This document shows positions 4,731 to 6,522 of a stretch of 6,522 nt of DNA, in pieces. The notes under the pieces were generated by a model. It was not told the origin of the DNA. It searched no databases and saw only the letters and a program-made list of their open reading frames with translations. This DNA is from Acidobacteriota bacterium (GTDB lineage Bacteria; Acidobacteriota; Terriglobia; Acidiferrales; UBA7541), in NCBI GenBank assembly GCA_003131705.1, contig PKUY01000174.1:3910-10431 (forward strand), in the 5' to 3' direction. Position numbers and translations under genes: made by a program. The number at the start of each line of letters is the position of its first letter. Position 1 is the first letter of the stretch.

Positions 4731-6522
4731 TTAGGTTCCTGCGCTGGCTCGGTTGCCTTGCATCGCTGCAATGTTCTCCGCGTGACGCGGGCCATAATTC
4801 ATTTCATAATCGCCCCAGAAGCCGAGCGGGCGGCTAGTCACTTGCACACCACCGTTTTCGTCTTGTCGAATCACAATGTATTTGTGCCACTCGGGAGGAT
4901 CGTTCTCCGGATAATCGATGCGGCTGAAGCTCAGCACCTCGCTGCTGGCGTTCCTTGCCTTTGAAGCCTGCACGATCATCTGCGCGCATGTCAGAATGTC
5001 GACCACGTCCAGCATCCGCATCAACTGGTGCGGATTGCCCGCGAAAACCCGGCGTACTTCATTCCGTTCGATGTCGGCCAGCCAGGTCTCAGCTAGATTG
5101 AGCAGCTCTTCGTTCTTCAATTCGGCGCAGTAGTTCTGCATCACGCGAGCGATGCCGATATTCAGCTCCTTCCAGTCGATGCTGTCGGATGCCTCGGCAA
5201 GCGGTGCCAGTACCCGTTTCTTCTCTCGTTCGATTTGGCCGGGGCCGAGCTTGCCGTAGTCCGTACCGCGGGCATACAGGGCGGCCCGTGCGCCCACGTA
5301 TCGTCCCGTTGTTGCCGCGTTAACGTGATCCTGACTGGCGAACAGAAGGTCGCCGGCTCCAAACAGCCCCGGAATGTTCGACATCAGATCCCAGTCAGTC
5401 AGCAGGCCCCCGGCTACTCCGATCTCGCCAAATGTCCGTTCCTGCGGCGCGACGAATTCCCTCATGCCCTGCCCGCGAAGAAAATCGTACGTTTGCAGCA
5501 TGTCTTTCGCCGGGTCAAATCCCGATGCCTCGTACGTCTGGAGGATAGGAACGCGGGTCTTGCCTTCCTGGCCGACCATCAGGCCCCAGATCGCTTTTCG
5601 TTCATACCATGGCATGCCGGTTAGATCCGCATAGAACGGCGGCGTGAACTCGCCCTTCATCATGCGCGGCTCGAGGTCCGGGATCAGTTTGGGTCCAGCG
5701 TACTTGTTCAGTCCAGGATGGGGTTGTGAGGCGTTGCCACCTCCCATAAGGAAAAACTTCTGCCCTGCCGCCGGGCGGCACCGCTCGTCAACCGTGGCAA
5801 GCACCCGGCCGTTGCAGTCTACCCACGGCACTTCCTTATTCCTCGCATCCACAATTGTGCAGGGATACCAGGTATTGATGGCGTTGCCTGTGCCATAAGA
5901 TGGGTAGGAGTATGGGCTGGCGAAAGGCGACCGGATGGTTTTCTCCATTAGCGTGAATTCCGCCCCGATGCGCCACGCCATGGCGTAGCCATTGCCCACG
6001 TTCGATCCCCCGCGGTGTGCGGCCGTGCCGCGGTGCTCCGATGAAAACGTGAAAATGCGCTGCGGCCGGTTCGTGGCCAGAATCACCGCTTTGGCCCGTA
6101 CCACGACAAACGCCCCCGTGTGGCAGTTGATTCCTGAAGCCCCAACGACGCGAGATCCATATGCCCCATCATCCGTGAGCAGTGCCGTGGCGCTCGTGCG
6201 ATCGAGGATTTCGACGCCCAGGCGCCTGCATCGCCTGCGCAGCAGCGGCTTAAAGTTCGCGCCCCAGACACGGATGCAATAACGATTATCGTAATCATAG
6301 GCGAACAACAGCTTGGTCAAGTCGTCACGGAACGGCGCGTCCTTGAACTCGTCCTCGGTGTCGCGCACCTTACCGCCCATGGCCTCCATCTCGAGTAGGG
6401 TTTCGTACGCCGACGAGGTGTGGATATACGTGGAAATGCCGTTGCGATAACCAAAATGATTTTCAACCAGCGCGCAGGTCATCTCCGCGGGTGTAATCTT
6501 CGAGCAGGGATTATCGGCGGCA
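4731..6522 (-). CDS. FAD-binding fumarate reductase/succinate dehydrogenase/AprA-like flavoprotein, 3' part
   Basis: About 597 codons are visible. The frame stays open to the window edge (in-frame codons AADNPCSKITPAE precede the Met at 6482), so the gene starts further right and the Met at 6482 is internal. The GxGxxG dinucleotide-binding motif of the N-terminus is therefore missing only because of the window. Family signs are VVRAKAVILATN (about 6104-6069), where ATGG is usual, GGSNVGNGYAMAWRIGAEF (6011-5955), corresponding to the GDG-x-AM-AxxxGA motif with Asn for Asp, the C-terminal FAD site GLFGAGDLLFASQDHVNAAT (5366-5307), and SRIDYPENDPPEW (about 4925-4887), typical of the C-terminal domain of SdhA/FrdA/AprA proteins. 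It is probably a soluble oxidoreductase subunit; AprA- and FrdA-type proteins usually pair with an iron-sulfur protein, which might lie upstream. The substrate cannot be told from sequence alone. Confidence 0.85.
   Translation of the reverse strand, partial: AADNPCSKITPAEMTCALVENHFGYRNGISTYIHTSSAYETLLEMEAMGGKVRDTEDEFKDAPFRDDLTKLLFAYDYDNRYCIRVWGANFKPLLRRRCRRLGVEILDRTSATALLTDDGAYGSRVVGASGINCHTGAFVVVRAKAVILATNRPQRIFTFSSEHRGTAAHRGGSNVGNGYAMAWRIGAEFTLMEKTIRSPFASPYSYPSYGTGNAINTWYPCTIVDARNKEVPWVDCNGRVLATVDERCRPAAGQKFFLMGGGNASQPHPGLNKYAGPKLIPDLEPRMMKGEFTPPFYADLTGMPWYERKAIWGLMVGQEGKTRVPILQTYEASGFDPAKDMLQTYDFLRGQGMREFVAPQERTFGEIGVAGGLLTDWDLMSNIPGLFGAGDLLFASQDHVNAATTGRYVGARAALYARGTDYGKLGPGQIEREKKRVLAPLAEASDSIDWKELNIGIARVMQNYCAELKNEELLNLAETWLADIERNEVRRVFAGNPHQLMRMLDVVDILTCAQMIVQASKARNASSEVLSFSRIDYPENDPPEWHKYIVIRQDENGGVQVTSRPLGFWGDYEMNYGPRHAENIAAMQGNRASAGT

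Noticed and set aside
4541..4795. 84-aa minus-strand frame overlapping the end of the flavoprotein gene
   Set aside because: It is a shadow of the flavoprotein 3' end continued into the intergenic gap; no ribosome binding site and no family.
6480..6482. ATG as true start of the flavoprotein
   Set aside because: The frame is open upstream to the window edge, and the N-terminal FAD-binding motif of the family has not yet been reached.

Overview
The window carries genes on the minus strand only. Reading from right to left (5' to 3'), it holds the 3' part of a flavoprotein gene, a uroporphyrinogen-decarboxylase-family (UroD) gene, a non-coding stretch, one nearly complete group II intron with its reverse transcriptase, and the start of a second group II intron reverse transcriptase that runs off the left edge. 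The DNA looks bacterial, moderately GC-rich, with Shine-Dalgarno-led genes and several mobile elements. I cannot name the organism; a soil or sediment bacterium with a repeat-rich genome would fit, but this is only an impression.

Right part (about 2950-6522): the flavoprotein (4731 to beyond 6522) belongs to the fumarate reductase / succinate dehydrogenase / AprA-like FAD_binding_2 group. Its N-terminal dinucleotide-binding motif lies outside the window. After a 364-bp gap comes the UroD-family gene (3110-4366). It lacks the hallmarks of the haem enzyme HemE and is better seen as a member of the broad MtaA/UroD-like superfamily. A joint role of the two proteins, such as redox metabolism around a corrinoid- or decarboxylase-type reaction, is possible but is inferred only from adjacency.

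The most unusual point in the window is a pair of inverted 19-bp repeats, identical at 18 of 19 positions, at 2952-2970 and 4529-4547. They sit on either side of the UroD gene and of its predicted promoter. The roughly 1.6-kb unit therefore has the layout of a transposon with a metabolic passenger gene and no transposase, or of scars left by two insertion sequences.

Left part (1-2571): group II intron A begins with a GTGTG 5' end at 2571. It has a candidate 7-bp IBS1/EBS1 pairing, a maturase/RT of about 441 aa without an endonuclease domain, and a clear catalytic domain V at 714-746 that overlaps the RT stop codon. Its 3' end is unclear. Directly downstream on the same strand lies the start of a second, different RT gene (1-293), so two group II introns appear to lie in tandem or nested. 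No CRISPR array, tRNA or rRNA was seen.
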